DNA of 33,924 nt from an uncultured Ignavibacteriales bacterium. GTDB taxonomy: Bacteria; Bacteroidota; Ignavibacteria; Ignavibacteriales; Ignavibacteriaceae. Each line of letters begins with the position of its first letter. Position 1 is the first letter of the stretch. The translations under genes and the position numbers were made by a program. Shown one piece after another: positions 1 to 8,032 of this stretch. Below the pieces are notes generated by a model. It did no database searches and was not told the DNA's origin. It saw only the letters and a program-made list of their open reading frames with translations. Location of the stretch: positions 1 through 33,924 of the forward strand of contig CAIYTF010000190.1 of assembly GCA_903929035.1 (NCBI GenBank). The letters are read 5' to 3'.

Positions 1-3
1 CTG

Positions 4-78
4 CCCTCTCCCGAAAGAGAGGGAATTTGCGCGTAACCACAATCGATATGATCTCCCCTCTCCTCAAAGGAGAGGGGA
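4..78. repeat. Two purine/pyrimidine-rich hairpins at window edge
   Basis: Two short inverted repeats lie side by side. The first pairs CCCTCTC (4-10) with GAGAGGG (17-23). The second pairs an 11-nt arm TCCCCTCTCCT (54-64) with its exact complement (68-78) over a 3-nt loop. The segment after it (79-93, ending GGGGTGAGG) completes a phrase I associate with dispersed genomic repeats, but no second copy is visible in this window. From 94 to 223 I see only AT-rich sequence with no gene. Confidence 0.5.
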
Positions 79-223
79 TTAAGGGGTGAGGTTAATATTA
101 TACCATTTTCATCAGGATACAAAACATACTTGTTTTTTTGACCTAAACAGTTACGCCATCTTTAAATTTATTTGTTACGGCTACAAATCTGAATCTCCTC
201 TATTAACAATTTACAACTAACCA

Positions 224-1152
224 TTAACCATTATTTTTTGGTATAGTGAAAAAGAAAGTGCTTCGTATCCCTTCTTCGCTTTCAACCCAAATTTTGCCGC
301 CGTGCTTTTCAACAAATTCCTTGCATAGGATTAATCCCAAACCGGTGGTTGGTTCGTCCTCTGTTCCGGTTGTGCCCACTTTTTCGCCAACTATGCGCAT
401 ACGTGCGAATGCCGTTCGGAAGTTTTCGAGTAATATTCAAATTGTAACGGTTCACCCGTTAAAGCGACCTTTCCATAGTTTTCAATTTGCAGCTTATCTG
501 CCCGCGGAAAAATATCAAGCATTGTTTTGCCAATTACTTCCTTGGAATTGAAGCCCGTGTGACGTTCATAAGCGGCATTTGTTTCGAGAAAACGAAAATC
601 AACAGCAGGTCCGTTTTCATCGGTGATTATTTCGTGGAGAGAAACCCCATCATCCATATTCTCGAATAATCTACGATACTTTAGTTCCCTTGCTTGCAAA
701 GCTTCTTCTGCACGCTTCAGTTCGGTAATATCTATTACAAGAGCGGATATAACCAATAAAAGTACCATCAGGCGTAAAGTAGGGAGTACCGTTATCCAAA
801 ATCCATCGATACTCACCATCCGCCCGGCGAAGACGATATTCTATTTCAAATTTTTGGTGCTTATTGAAGGAATCAAGATAGATTATAGATGCGATGTTGA
901 AAGTCAACCGGGTGCCCATCCATTGCCTATTTCCAGTTTAAGCGTCTGCCCTGTAAAATCGAGCCAAGGCTTGTTAAAATAATTACATAGTTTGTCGGTG
1001 CCGGACATCCAAATCAATACAGGTGCTGTGTCTGCCAAGTACTTAAATCGCTCCTCGCTTTCAAGAATATCCTTATTCTTATTAAAAGCGGTTTTCAGAG
1101 ATTGGTTCTCTTGTTTAAGATCTTCAAATTCTTTTAGAAGTTCTTCGTTTGA
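224..1152 (-). pseudogene. Degraded PAS-domain sensor histidine kinase with internal deletion
   Basis: The minus strand carries pieces of one histidine kinase in several frames. About 1152-904 encodes a coiled segment and PAS start (SEERFKYLADTAPVLIWMSG, then YFNKPWLDFTG) and ends at a TGA. The next frame continues the same PAS (FEIEYRLRRADGEYRWILDN, near 850-780). A third frame holds DITELKRAEEALQARELKYR and a second PAS (about 755-430). It then runs directly into the end of a HATPase domain in another frame ([19 protein letters not shown], then WVESEEG and FFFTIP), stopping at 224-226. There are thus at least three frame breaks. The whole HisKA domain and the N and G1 boxes of the ATPase are missing. 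No start codon is in frame at the 5' end; a TAA at 1153-1155 precedes the first piece. It follows menC and is almost certainly nonfunctional. Confidence 0.85.
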
Positions 1153-1201
1153 TTATGAATCGATAAACGATAAATAGGAACGCCGAGCTAAGGAATATTT
1201 C

Positions 1202-2242
1202 TCAAATAATCAGCCTATCAACTTTGATTTGTCCTCGTACGACCGGATATATATCTTCAATGCCGGTGTTTTTGAAAAATCTTACAGTATCCAATCCCGC
1301 GGGGCGCAGATTTTTTGTGATCGCGGCAAGTACTACAGCTTTGCGTTTTCCGATTGGAGAATCGAGGGAAGATGTGATGGTTATATTTTTGTTAACAACC
1401 ATAGCCGCGGATATGGTTGTTATCGTGGGAATTATCCCTCCCATAACCGCCGGTTTAAATACTAACGTATCCACTGCAGGATTGTTGTATGCGCTAATAA
1501 TATTTTTCAAACTTGAAAGGCTTTCATCAAGCGCGATTGGAATGGAACAAACTTTTCCGAACTCCTCGATTTCATCGGGATTTTTTAGCGGTTCTTCTAT
1601 GTATTGAATATGCGCACCATTCAAAGCCAAGCAAAATTGCTCCGCGGCGGCGAAGTCCCAATGTTGATTCGCGTCAAGCCTTATGGTTATTTTATCGCCG
1701 AATATTTCGCAAATGCGGGTGACGAAGCTAATATCATCTTTCACATTGTTTCGCCCGACTTTCAGTTTGACGCAAGTAAATCCTTCCTTTATAGCCGTAT
1801 TTATGTTTTTAACCGCGATTGGCAAATCGCGAATACCTATTGCTGCATTCACAGGGATAGTATTATTTAATATCGAAAAATATCTAAATTCATCTAAGCT
1901 GCTGTCATTATGATTACAGGATGCTGACAGAATTAATTGTTCAAGGCCGCTCAGGAAAGCAGGTGATGCTGAAAAATTTGCAAAAAGTATATCATAATCT
2001 ATTTTATCAAATCTAAGAGCTTCAGGCAATACATCTTGCAGTTTAGAAAAATCATTGGTGATTGTACGGGCATTTTCGTTTGAAAAGCCCTGAAGAGGAG
2101 ATATTTCTCCCGTGCAAAGCATATCATTTATTGTTGCCTGCAAAAACCAGACATCGCGCGAGGTGTAGGCGGTACCTCCTGTTGAAAAAGGTGTTATAAC
2201 TTTTAATCGCAGGGGAACCAATTTAACGGGATATTTTTCCAA
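1202..2242 (-). CDS. menC: o-Succinylbenzoate synthase (MenC)
   Basis: A 346-residue enolase-superfamily enzyme that dehydrates SHCHC to o-succinylbenzoate in menaquinone synthesis. The barrel signatures are in order: the KxK catalytic lysines in VKLKVG (K159, K161), metal ligand D190 in IRLDANQHW, E216 in IEEPL, D239 in ALDESL, and the second catalytic lysine K263 in VFKPAVMGG. These match the OSBS branch of the muconate-lactonizing subgroup, and the neighbouring men genes settle the assignment against a dipeptide epimerase. The start lies 20 bp inside the end of menA, so the two are translationally coupled. It is the last gene of the operon; the kinase pseudogene lies beyond it. Confidence 0.88.
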   Translation of the reverse strand: MEKYPVKLVPLRLKVITPFSTGGTAYTSRDVWFLQATINDMLCTGEISPLQGFSNENARTITNDFSKLQDVLPEALRFDKIDYDILFANFSASPAFLSGLEQLILSASCNHNDSSLDEFRYFSILNNTIPVNAAIGIRDLPIAVKNINTAIKEGFTCVKLKVGRNNVKDDISFVTRICEIFGDKITIRLDANQHWDFAAAEQFCLALNGAHIQYIEEPLKNPDEIEEFGKVCSIPIALDESLSSLKNIISAYNNPAVDTLVFKPAVMGGIIPTITTISAAMVVNKNITITSSLDSPIGKRKAVVLAAITKNLRPAGLDTVRFFKNTGIEDIYPVVRGQIKVDRLII

Positions 2243-3134
2243 TGACCAATCCTATAGAAAATAAAAGACCGAATAGTGCCGCGAATTTTGCGGTTAATTC
2301 TAATAATGAGTTTAAAGCTTGATTTCTAAATTTAAATAGCATCGAAATCATTCTCAATGCCAGCGGGAGTAACAAGCAGGGGAGCAGCAGCCAAATACTG
2401 AAATGAGAATGATAAACTAAATACACGGGAGCAAAAAAAGCCAACAAAAGCAAAGCGATATATTCCATTCTCGTGAATGATTTACCAAACTTTACAGCCA
2501 ATGTTTTTTTTCCTGCTTTCGCATCCTGCACAATGTCGCGATAATTGTTAACTACAAGTATAGCGGTAATTAGCGCGCCCACCGGAATTGAAGCTATAAA
2601 TGAATGCAGCGACCATTCTTTAATGTTCACGTAGTAAGTGCCCATTGTCCCGACTACACCGAAGAATACAAAAGAAAATAAATCACCAAGTCCATTATAT
2701 GCAAGTGGATACGGTCCGGCGGTATAAATAATACCGGAAAAAATTGAGAGGATACCAATAATAAAAATAGAAATTCCGCCAATTTGTACAAGATAAAGTC
2801 CTGCAAAAAAAGCCGCGCCAAAAACCACGATGATTGCATTTTTCATTTCCGATTTTGATATCAAACCCGCGCTCAATACCCGCGTTGGTCCTACGCGTTC
2901 ATCAGTATCCGCGCCTTTAATAAAATCAAATAAATCATTGGTGAAGTTGGTTCCAATCTGAATGCACATCGAACAGAAGAAAGCGACTAAGGAAGCTGTC
3001 CAGGAAAACTTATCAATGTTATCTGAATAAGCTAATGTTCCTCCAACAAGCACCGGCACTACCGCTGCCAAAAGAGTTTTTGGTCTTGCAGCAAGCAGCC
3101 ACGAGCGTGGTTTTGAAATATTTTGGTTATTCAT
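2223..3134 (-). CDS. menA: 1,4-Dihydroxy-2-naphthoate polyprenyltransferase (MenA)
   Basis: A 303-residue UbiA-family membrane prenyltransferase that attaches the polyprenyl chain to DHNA to give demethylmenaquinone. The first Asp-rich prenyl-diphosphate/Mg2+ motif is at about residues 63-76 (TNFTNDLFDFIKGAD) and the second at about 196-214 (NNYRDIVQDAKAGKKTLAV), which is typical of MenA. Several hydrophobic helices fill the rest (for example 105-138, 150-168, 182-196 and the C-terminal third). The gene starts 20 bp downstream of the menB stop and overlaps menC by 20 bp. No strong ribosome-binding site is visible, which is common in Bacteroidota-like organisms. Confidence 0.92.
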   Translation of the reverse strand: MNNQNISKPRSWLLAARPKTLLAAVVPVLVGGTLAYSDNIDKFSWTASLVAFFCSMCIQIGTNFTNDLFDFIKGADTDERVGPTRVLSAGLISKSEMKNAIIVVFGAAFFAGLYLVQIGGISIFIIGILSIFSGIIYTAGPYPLAYNGLGDLFSFVFFGVVGTMGTYYVNIKEWSLHSFIASIPVGALITAILVVNNYRDIVQDAKAGKKTLAVKFGKSFTRMEYIALLLLAFFAPVYLVYHSHFSIWLLLPCLLLPLALRMISMLFKFRNQALNSLLELTAKFAALFGLLFSIGLVIGKISR

Positions 3135-3154
3135 TTCTATTGAAACATCACTGG

Positions 3155-3988
3155 TTAGGGAAGACGAGGGAATTTTTTGAAATCAGGTTTTCTCTTTTCT
3201 AAATATGCTTTTTTCCCTTCCTGCGCCTCTTCGCTCATATAGTAAAGCAGCGTTGCATTGCCGGCAAGTTCCTGAATTCCTTGTTGACCGTCAAGTTCGG
3301 CATTGAATGCAGACTTCAGCAGCCTTATGGAAAGGGGTGACATTTCTAATATTTCATTTGCCCACTGCACTCCTTCAGATTCCAATTCTGCAACAGGGAC
3401 AACTTTATTAACTAAGCCCATATCCATTGCTTCGCGCGCGTTATATTGCCGGCATAGGAACCAAATTTCGCGTGCTTTTTTTTGACCAACTAATCTTGCA
3501 AGATAGCTTGCACCAAAACCGCCGTCGAAACTGCCTACTTTTGGTCCGGTCTGTCCAAAGACTGCGTTATCAGCGGCAATAGAAAGGTCGCAAACAACGT
3601 GCAGCACGTGTCCGCCGCCGATTGCATAGCCTGCAACAAGTGCAATAACCACTTTTGGAATACTTCGTATTAGTTTCTGCAAATCAAGCACGTTCAAACG
3701 AGGAACGCCGTCTCCGCCTACATAGCCTTTATCTGCGCGTATTCGCTGATCGCCGCCGGAACAAAAGGCGTATTTACCATCTTTTGCCGGACCATAACCT
3801 GTTAAAAAAATAACCCCAATTTCAGGGTCCTCGCGCGCGTCAATAAACGCGTTGTACATTTCTGTTACAGTTTCGGGACGGAACGCGTTCCGCACTTCGG
3901 GACGGTTGATAGTTATTTTCGCGATACCGGTCATTTTTTCGTAAATGATATCTTCAAAATTTCCTGCTTTTTTCCAATCAAATTTCAT
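3155..3988 (-). CDS. menB: 1,4-Dihydroxy-2-naphthoyl-CoA synthase (MenB)
   Basis: A 277-residue crotonase-fold enzyme that cyclises o-succinylbenzoyl-CoA to DHNA-CoA. It has the MenB signatures RNAFRPETV (33-41), FCSGGDQR (75-82) with the oxyanion-hole glycines, [11 protein letters not shown] (120-130), and [13 protein letters not shown] (145-157). Gly at 148 of QTG and Trp at 176 (REIWFLCRQ) are the residues that mark the bicarbonate-dependent type I enzymes such as E. coli MenB, so bicarbonate is the inferred cofactor. Length is normal for that class. It is separated from menH by about 140 bp that contains a 97-bp repeat, while menA follows after 20 bp. No Shine-Dalgarno sequence precedes the ATG. 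Confidence 0.95.
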   Translation of the reverse strand: MKFDWKKAGNFEDIIYEKMTGIAKITINRPEVRNAFRPETVTEMYNAFIDAREDPEIGVIFLTGYGPAKDGKYAFCSGGDQRIRADKGYVGGDGVPRLNVLDLQKLIRSIPKVVIALVAGYAIGGGHVLHVVCDLSIAADNAVFGQTGPKVGSFDGGFGASYLARLVGQKKAREIWFLCRQYNAREAMDMGLVNKVVPVAELESEGVQWANEILEMSPLSIRLLKSAFNAELDGQQGIQELAGNATLLYYMSEEAQEGKKAYLEKRKPDFKKFPRLP

Positions 3989-4052
3989 ATTATTTCTAAA
4001 GTTTTCTAATAAAATATTCGCGAGAAAAATTTCTCACCCTCTAACCGGTTAC

Positions 4053-4149
4053 TAAGTCCTTGTAAAGAAATAACATTTACATCTTCTAAATCAAACTTTC
4101 GCGGTCTTCGCGTGAGAAAGTGTTAATGTTATTTCTGAACGAGTCCTAA
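4053..4149 (-). repeat. 97-bp dispersed repeat, copy 1 (at menH 3' end)
   Basis: Read on the minus strand this is the same 97-bp unit found at 12021-12117 and 22851-22947. It starts TTAGGACTCGTTCAGAAATAAC-like and ends in the imperfect inverse of that sequence (about 16 of 22 positions match; the inner GAAATAAC is exact). A CGCG-AAGAC-CGCG mini-hairpin sits in the middle. This copy overlaps the last 21 bases of the menH reading frame and supplies its last six codons and stop. It lies inside the men operon, between menH and menB. Confidence 0.85.
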
Positions 4150-4968
4150 ATCGTTAATAAAGCCAACAATTAGTTTAGCAAATTGTTCGGGTTTTTCAAT
4201 GTGGGTATTGTGACCGGCCGCTTCAATGATATGGCATTTCGCGGAAGGAAAAATGTCTATCATTATGTTCTGTATTGCACGATATTTTTCATCTTCTGAA
4301 CCCGCGATAAGCATAACCGGTATTTCAACATTTGTTATATCATTCCATAAATGGGGCATTGCTCCTGTGCCAAAAACTGTCAGTGAATTAATTAAACCGG
4401 CAGGTGAGCTATTAAGTTTTTCATTTCGAATCCATTCAATTGTTTCGTAAGGTAAATTTTGTTGTGTCTTGAATATACTTCGAGTAAGCCAATAATCGGT
4501 GAATGTTTCTATACCGCCCGCTTGGATTAAAGAGCAAACTAATTCGTCAGCCAAAACACGTTTATTTCTTTCTTTTCGGTCTTCAATTCCCGGGGACCCG
4601 CTCTCGATAATTAGTCCTACAAGCTTTCGCGGGAAACGGCACGCGAATGAAAGCGCGTATCTTCCGCCCATTGAATATCCTAATAAAATATTATTTTTAT
4701 ATTTAAATGACTCAATTATTTCCGCGAGAAGTTCAGATGTAAAGTCAGCGGTGTAGCAATCAGGGTTTTCGGGACTATCACTTTCGCCAAATCCGGGTAA
4801 GTCGATGCTGATAATATCGAAACCCTGCATTGCAGTTGGGAAAGGGAATTTCCATTCTTTCTTAGAGCCTGCAAAACCGTGTATGCAAAAGAGGGCAGTC
4901 CGCTTCGTGTTACCGGAGGATTGAACCGCAAGTGAAATTAATAAGCCTGTACTTGATTTAAAAATCAT
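4129..4968 (-). CDS. menH: Alpha/beta hydrolase, probable SHCHC synthase (MenH)
   Basis: A 279-residue alpha/beta-hydrolase. The oxyanion region is IHGFAGSKKEW (29-39), followed by SIDLPGFGESD (54-64). The nucleophile elbow is GYSMGGR with Ser99 and Arg103, the acid is Asp226 (AGSEDE) and the base His253 (AAGHNTHIEKP). The ESGSPGIEDRKERNKR stretch (122-137) and W160 resemble the cap residues of MenH, which eliminates pyruvate from SEPHCHC. The men-gene context supports MenH, although a generic hydrolase cannot be excluded. It overlaps the upstream M28 gene by 4 bp (ATGA). Its last six codons (LGLVQK) and the TAA come from the end of a 97-bp repeat, so the native C-terminus has been replaced. 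Confidence 0.8.
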   Translation of the reverse strand: MIFKSSTGLLISLAVQSSGNTKRTALFCIHGFAGSKKEWKFPFPTAMQGFDIISIDLPGFGESDSPENPDCYTADFTSELLAEIIESFKYKNNILLGYSMGGRYALSFACRFPRKLVGLIIESGSPGIEDRKERNKRVLADELVCSLIQAGGIETFTDYWLTRSIFKTQQNLPYETIEWIRNEKLNSSPAGLINSLTVFGTGAMPHLWNDITNVEIPVMLIAGSEDEKYRAIQNIMIDIFPSAKCHIIEAAGHNTHIEKPEQFAKLIVGFINDLGLVQK

Positions 4969-5954
4969 TCGTTAATCTGCAGGGAATAAATAAAATATAT
5001 TAGTGTATTTCCGACATCGGTAATGGCAGCTTGCCCGATATTTGATAGATCATCTTTTAACGTGTGCCAATAAGCGCGCCTGCCCAATGTTTTGTCCGCG
5101 CCCACTAATTCCGCGTCGATAATATCGATGGTTCTTATACCGTTTTTGATGAGTGGAATATGGTCGTCATAAATAGAATATTTATTTTGATTAACAAACG
5201 AAACAGCAGAAACTTTTGCCGCTGCATCCCAAAATAAATCAACTACATCCTCAGCAGCGTTTATCGAGTTTTCTTCTTTATAAAATTTTGCTTCTTTATC
5301 ACCAACCAAATCTAACAGTATTCCAAATGCCGGATGATAGTCGTTCTTTGTCGCGGCGAAATATTTTGAACCGAGACAGAACATACTCAAGTCGGAACTT
5401 TTGCCATAATCTTCACCATCAACAAACAGTAAATCAACGCCAATGTTTGGTTGTTTTTCTTTCAGTATTCGGGCAGCTTCCAGCATAATGCCAACCCCGC
5501 TGCCTCCATCGTTAACGCCGTGAACCGGTTGTTTATGAAGTAGAGTATCATTCTCAGCATCTGCCCACGGGCGTGAATCCCAATGAGTGCATATCAATAT
5601 TCGCTTTGCCTGGGCGGGATTAAACGATGCGATGATATTTGTTAAGTCTAATTTTACTCCATCATATCCGGAAATAGTGAAGTCTTGTTTGACAACCTTA
5701 TCGGCGTATTTGTTAATAATGGAAAGAATGTAGTTCTTTGCATCGGTATGAGCTTTGGTGTTGGGAACGCGTGCCCCAAATTCCGCGTAGTTGGCAACGT
5801 GTTTATATGCCGATTCTCCGTTAAAGAATGGAATATCCGCTGTAGAAGAAAGTTCAAATGCCGGCTTGTTTATAGGCTGTTCCGTTTCTTTTTTGCATCC
5901 ATTAAAAACAATAAATAGGAACAGACATAAGAATGGTATTATTTTTATGGTCAT
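4965..5954 (-). CDS. M28-family lipoprotein, glutaminyl-peptide cyclotransferase-like
   Basis: A 329-residue secreted zinc enzyme. A signal peptide with a lipobox ends at Cys20 (FIVFNGC), so a membrane-anchored lipoprotein is predicted. The M28 metal site can be followed: HWDSRPWAD (125-132), NDGGSGVG with D149 (148-155), FVDGEDYG with E181 (177-184), LLDLVGD with D215 and the final YWHTLKDD with H297. W-D-S-R and the spacing resemble type II glutaminyl cyclases of Bacteroidota, which form N-terminal pyroglutamate on exported proteins; an aminopeptidase is the alternative. It is the first gene of the men operon and overlaps menH by 4 bp, although it has no evident role in quinone synthesis. 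Confidence 0.8.
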   Translation of the reverse strand: MTIKIIPFLCLFLFIVFNGCKKETEQPINKPAFELSSTADIPFFNGESAYKHVANYAEFGARVPNTKAHTDAKNYILSIINKYADKVVKQDFTISGYDGVKLDLTNIIASFNPAQAKRILICTHWDSRPWADAENDTLLHKQPVHGVNDGGSGVGIMLEAARILKEKQPNIGVDLLFVDGEDYGKSSDLSMFCLGSKYFAATKNDYHPAFGILLDLVGDKEAKFYKEENSINAAEDVVDLFWDAAAKVSAVSFVNQNKYSIYDDHIPLIKNGIRTIDIIDAELVGADKTLGRRAYWHTLKDDLSNIGQAAITDVGNTLIYFIYSLQINE

Positions 5955-5987
5955 TTATTTTCGGCACATTCGACATTAATTAAAAAG

Positions 5988-5995
5988 TAAATATA
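5988..5995 (-). promoter_or_regulatory. Possible -7 element upstream of the M28-men operon
   Basis: On the minus strand TATATTTA lies 34-41 bp upstream of the first ATG and resembles the Bacteroidota -7 consensus TAnnTTTG. No convincing TTTG is found 19-21 bp further upstream, so the call is weak. Confidence 0.2.
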
Positions 5996-6065
5996 CGGAT
6001 TTGTGTTAGTATTATTGATTATGGTAACAGTTAATATGAAAGTGGGATATGCCCCATATAACAGC

Positions 6066-7631
6066 TTACAATGCAAGGATTGAAATTAAACTGACATCAT
6101 CCTCAAATTTGCCATCTGTGAAAGTATTCAGATTAGATTGGAGATATTCCAAAGGGTCCGAATTTCGCGGTATCATTGAAACTAACCGCATTAAATTATC
6201 GGTTCCCAATGGTACTCCCTGTGAATTTCGTGATTCAATAATTCCATCAGTAATTAGAATAACAATATCTCCCCTTTCAAAAGAAAGAACGCGGTCTTCA
6301 AAATGTCCTTCTTCCGAAAAGCCAAGGAGCATACCGCCTGATGTTACCTGACCGGTTGAGCCGTCCTTCGCTTTTCGATAAATAATGGGCAAATCACCCG
6401 CGCCCGAATATCTTAAAATATTAGTTTTGGAATTAAACGTCAGCACCGAAAGAGTTGCAAAAACTTCGGATATTTTAGCGTCTTTATAAACGGACTTGTT
6501 TACTTTATCTAAAATATCTTTAGGTGTTGATTGAGCTGAGTTTTGTAAATTAAGGCGTATTGCACTCCGCACATAGCCGGCGTAAGCGATTGCAAAATAC
6601 CAGGCACCCCAACGTTTTCCCATCACATCACCAAGAATCACTGCAATATTATCTTCATCAGATTGATAATAGTCAATAAAATCACCGCCGGGAATTCCTT
6701 TATAAGGTTGATGCCAATGTTTTATATCTAATCTTGGGAATTGAGGGAATGAATCAGGTACCACATTTACACGCATAGTATCAGCCGCGCGATGTAATTC
6801 CGAAACAACACGCTGACGTTCTTTACCAAGACTCTTGATGATCGCGGAAACCTTTGCTACAACAACCCGTGGGCCGGCAGTCTTTAGAACGTAATCTGTA
6901 ATGCCGAGATCATATCCTTCAAGAATATCATCTTCTGCAGCTTTGGAAGTAAGAAAAATAAAAGGAATTCCTTTTAAGTCGTTATCTTCTAACAACATTC
7001 TGCGGAAATGAAAACCATCTTGTTTTGGCATCATAATATCCGAGATGATAATATCAGGAGCATATTTTTTTGCCAAAGGAACTGCATCTTCAACGCTATT
7101 AGCTGTTTTACATTCAAAACCGGCTTTTGTAAGGTTATATTGAAATAACTTAGCAAGAGAAACATCATCATCAACGAGCAATATTTTGGGAGTTTCTTCA
7201 ACTATAGTTTGCTCAAAATTTTTCTTTGAGCCATACGTCTTATATATATCAGCACGACGAATAAGAGATTGTACCTTCAATAATAATTCAGGAACTTCAA
7301 AAGGTTTAGTGATTATATCATCTCCTCCCACCCTCATAGCAGTTTCTTTATCTGCCAAACTACTTTTGGCTGTAACAAAAATGAAAGGCAAGACTTTATG
7401 CTTTTCATCTTCCCTGACTTTTTTGCAGAAACTGAAACCGTCCATTCCATCCATATTTACATCACAAAGTACAAGGTCCACTTTCTCTCTTGATAGAAAT
7501 TGGAATCCTCCTTCTGAACCTTCAGCTTCCAGTACACGATATTCCTTTCGCTTGAGATGAAAACTTAAAAGCTTCCTCACTGTTAAATCATCATCGATTA
7601 TAAGTATCGTTGTTTCTGAATTTTCTGCCAT
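6066..7631 (-). CDS. Double-receiver PP2C (SpoIIE/RsbU-type) serine phosphatase
   Basis: 521 residues in three modules. Receiver 1 (about 8-125) has acidic DDD at 13-15, phosphoacceptor D57, and K109 in TKP. Receiver 2 (about 148-267) has DDD at 154-156, D198 and K250, but K250 is followed by TAGP rather than P. After a short helical linker comes a PPM phosphatase domain (about 300-520) with GGDF (315-318), GDVMGKRWGAWYF (334-346, the GDVSGHG motif), YSGAGDLP (408-415), ITDGIIES (460-467) and DDVSL (511-515), so the metal aspartates are present. Such enzymes dephosphorylate STAS anti-anti-sigma proteins, and one is encoded 38 bp upstream. Phosphorylation of either receiver probably gates the phosphatase. 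It is the last gene of the kinase/regulator/STAS operon. Confidence 0.9.
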   Translation of the reverse strand: MAENSETTILIIDDDLTVRKLLSFHLKRKEYRVLEAEGSEGGFQFLSREKVDLVLCDVNMDGMDGFSFCKKVREDEKHKVLPFIFVTAKSSLADKETAMRVGGDDIITKPFEVPELLLKVQSLIRRADIYKTYGSKKNFEQTIVEETPKILLVDDDVSLAKLFQYNLTKAGFECKTANSVEDAVPLAKKYAPDIIISDIMMPKQDGFHFRRMLLEDNDLKGIPFIFLTSKAAEDDILEGYDLGITDYVLKTAGPRVVVAKVSAIIKSLGKERQRVVSELHRAADTMRVNVVPDSFPQFPRLDIKHWHQPYKGIPGGDFIDYYQSDEDNIAVILGDVMGKRWGAWYFAIAYAGYVRSAIRLNLQNSAQSTPKDILDKVNKSVYKDAKISEVFATLSVLTFNSKTNILRYSGAGDLPIIYRKAKDGSTGQVTSGGMLLGFSEEGHFEDRVLSFERGDIVILITDGIIESRNSQGVPLGTDNLMRLVSMIPRNSDPLEYLQSNLNTFTDGKFEDDVSLISILAL

Positions 7632-7669
7632 AGATTTTTGGTAATAAGTATGAAAAAATAAATATATGT

Positions 7670-8017
7670 TTAGAAACGAACTCCAAAGCTTTCGACAGCC
7701 GCTTGGCGTGTTGGGAATGCTTCAAATACACGGTACATCCGTGTTAATTCAAACATAGAGTGAACTGAAGGCTGGAAACCCACCAGGCGCAAGTCACCGC
7801 CGAGCGCGGTTATTTTTTTTAATGAAACAACAAGCGCACCAAGAAAAGTTGAGTCGATAAACTCACATTCACTTAGATCAACAATAAGTTTTCTTGTTCC
7901 ATTTCCAATTTCAGTGGAGAGAACTCGTTTGAATTCTTCTGCTTCTTTTAATGTAGCGCGAGAAAGGTTTACAATCTCAACTACAACATCTAAATAGTTT
8001 TCACGCGTGAAATCCAT
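7670..8017 (-). CDS. STAS-domain anti-sigma factor antagonist
   Basis: A 115-residue single STAS domain of the SpoIIAA/RsbV type. The signature VDLSECEFIDSTFLGALV (46-63) carries the regulatory serine S56 in the expected DS(T/S) position, with T57 as the alternative. In the known partner-switch scheme, the unphosphorylated form binds an anti-sigma kinase and frees its target; phosphorylation by the kinase stops this and a PP2C phosphatase restores it. The phosphatase is the next gene downstream, but no RsbW-like kinase is encoded in the window. A good Shine-Dalgarno sequence (AAGGA) precedes the ATG, and the upstream gene ends 15 bp away, so it is part of the operon. Confidence 0.92.
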   Translation of the reverse strand: MDFTRENYLDVVVEIVNLSRATLKEAEEFKRVLSTEIGNGTRKLIVDLSECEFIDSTFLGALVVSLKKITALGGDLRLVGFQPSVHSMFELTRMYRVFEAFPTRQAAVESFGVRF

Positions 8018-8032
8018 ATCAGTATCCTTTTT

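Noticed and set aside
246-551. Plus-strand 101-codon open frame at the window start
   Set aside because: It is antisense to PAS and HATPase pieces of the kinase pseudogene and has no recognisable domain.
3989-4149. Possible tRNA or riboswitch between menH and menB
   Set aside because: The structured part is the 97-bp repeat found at two unrelated loci; no cloverleaf or known aptamer pattern fits.
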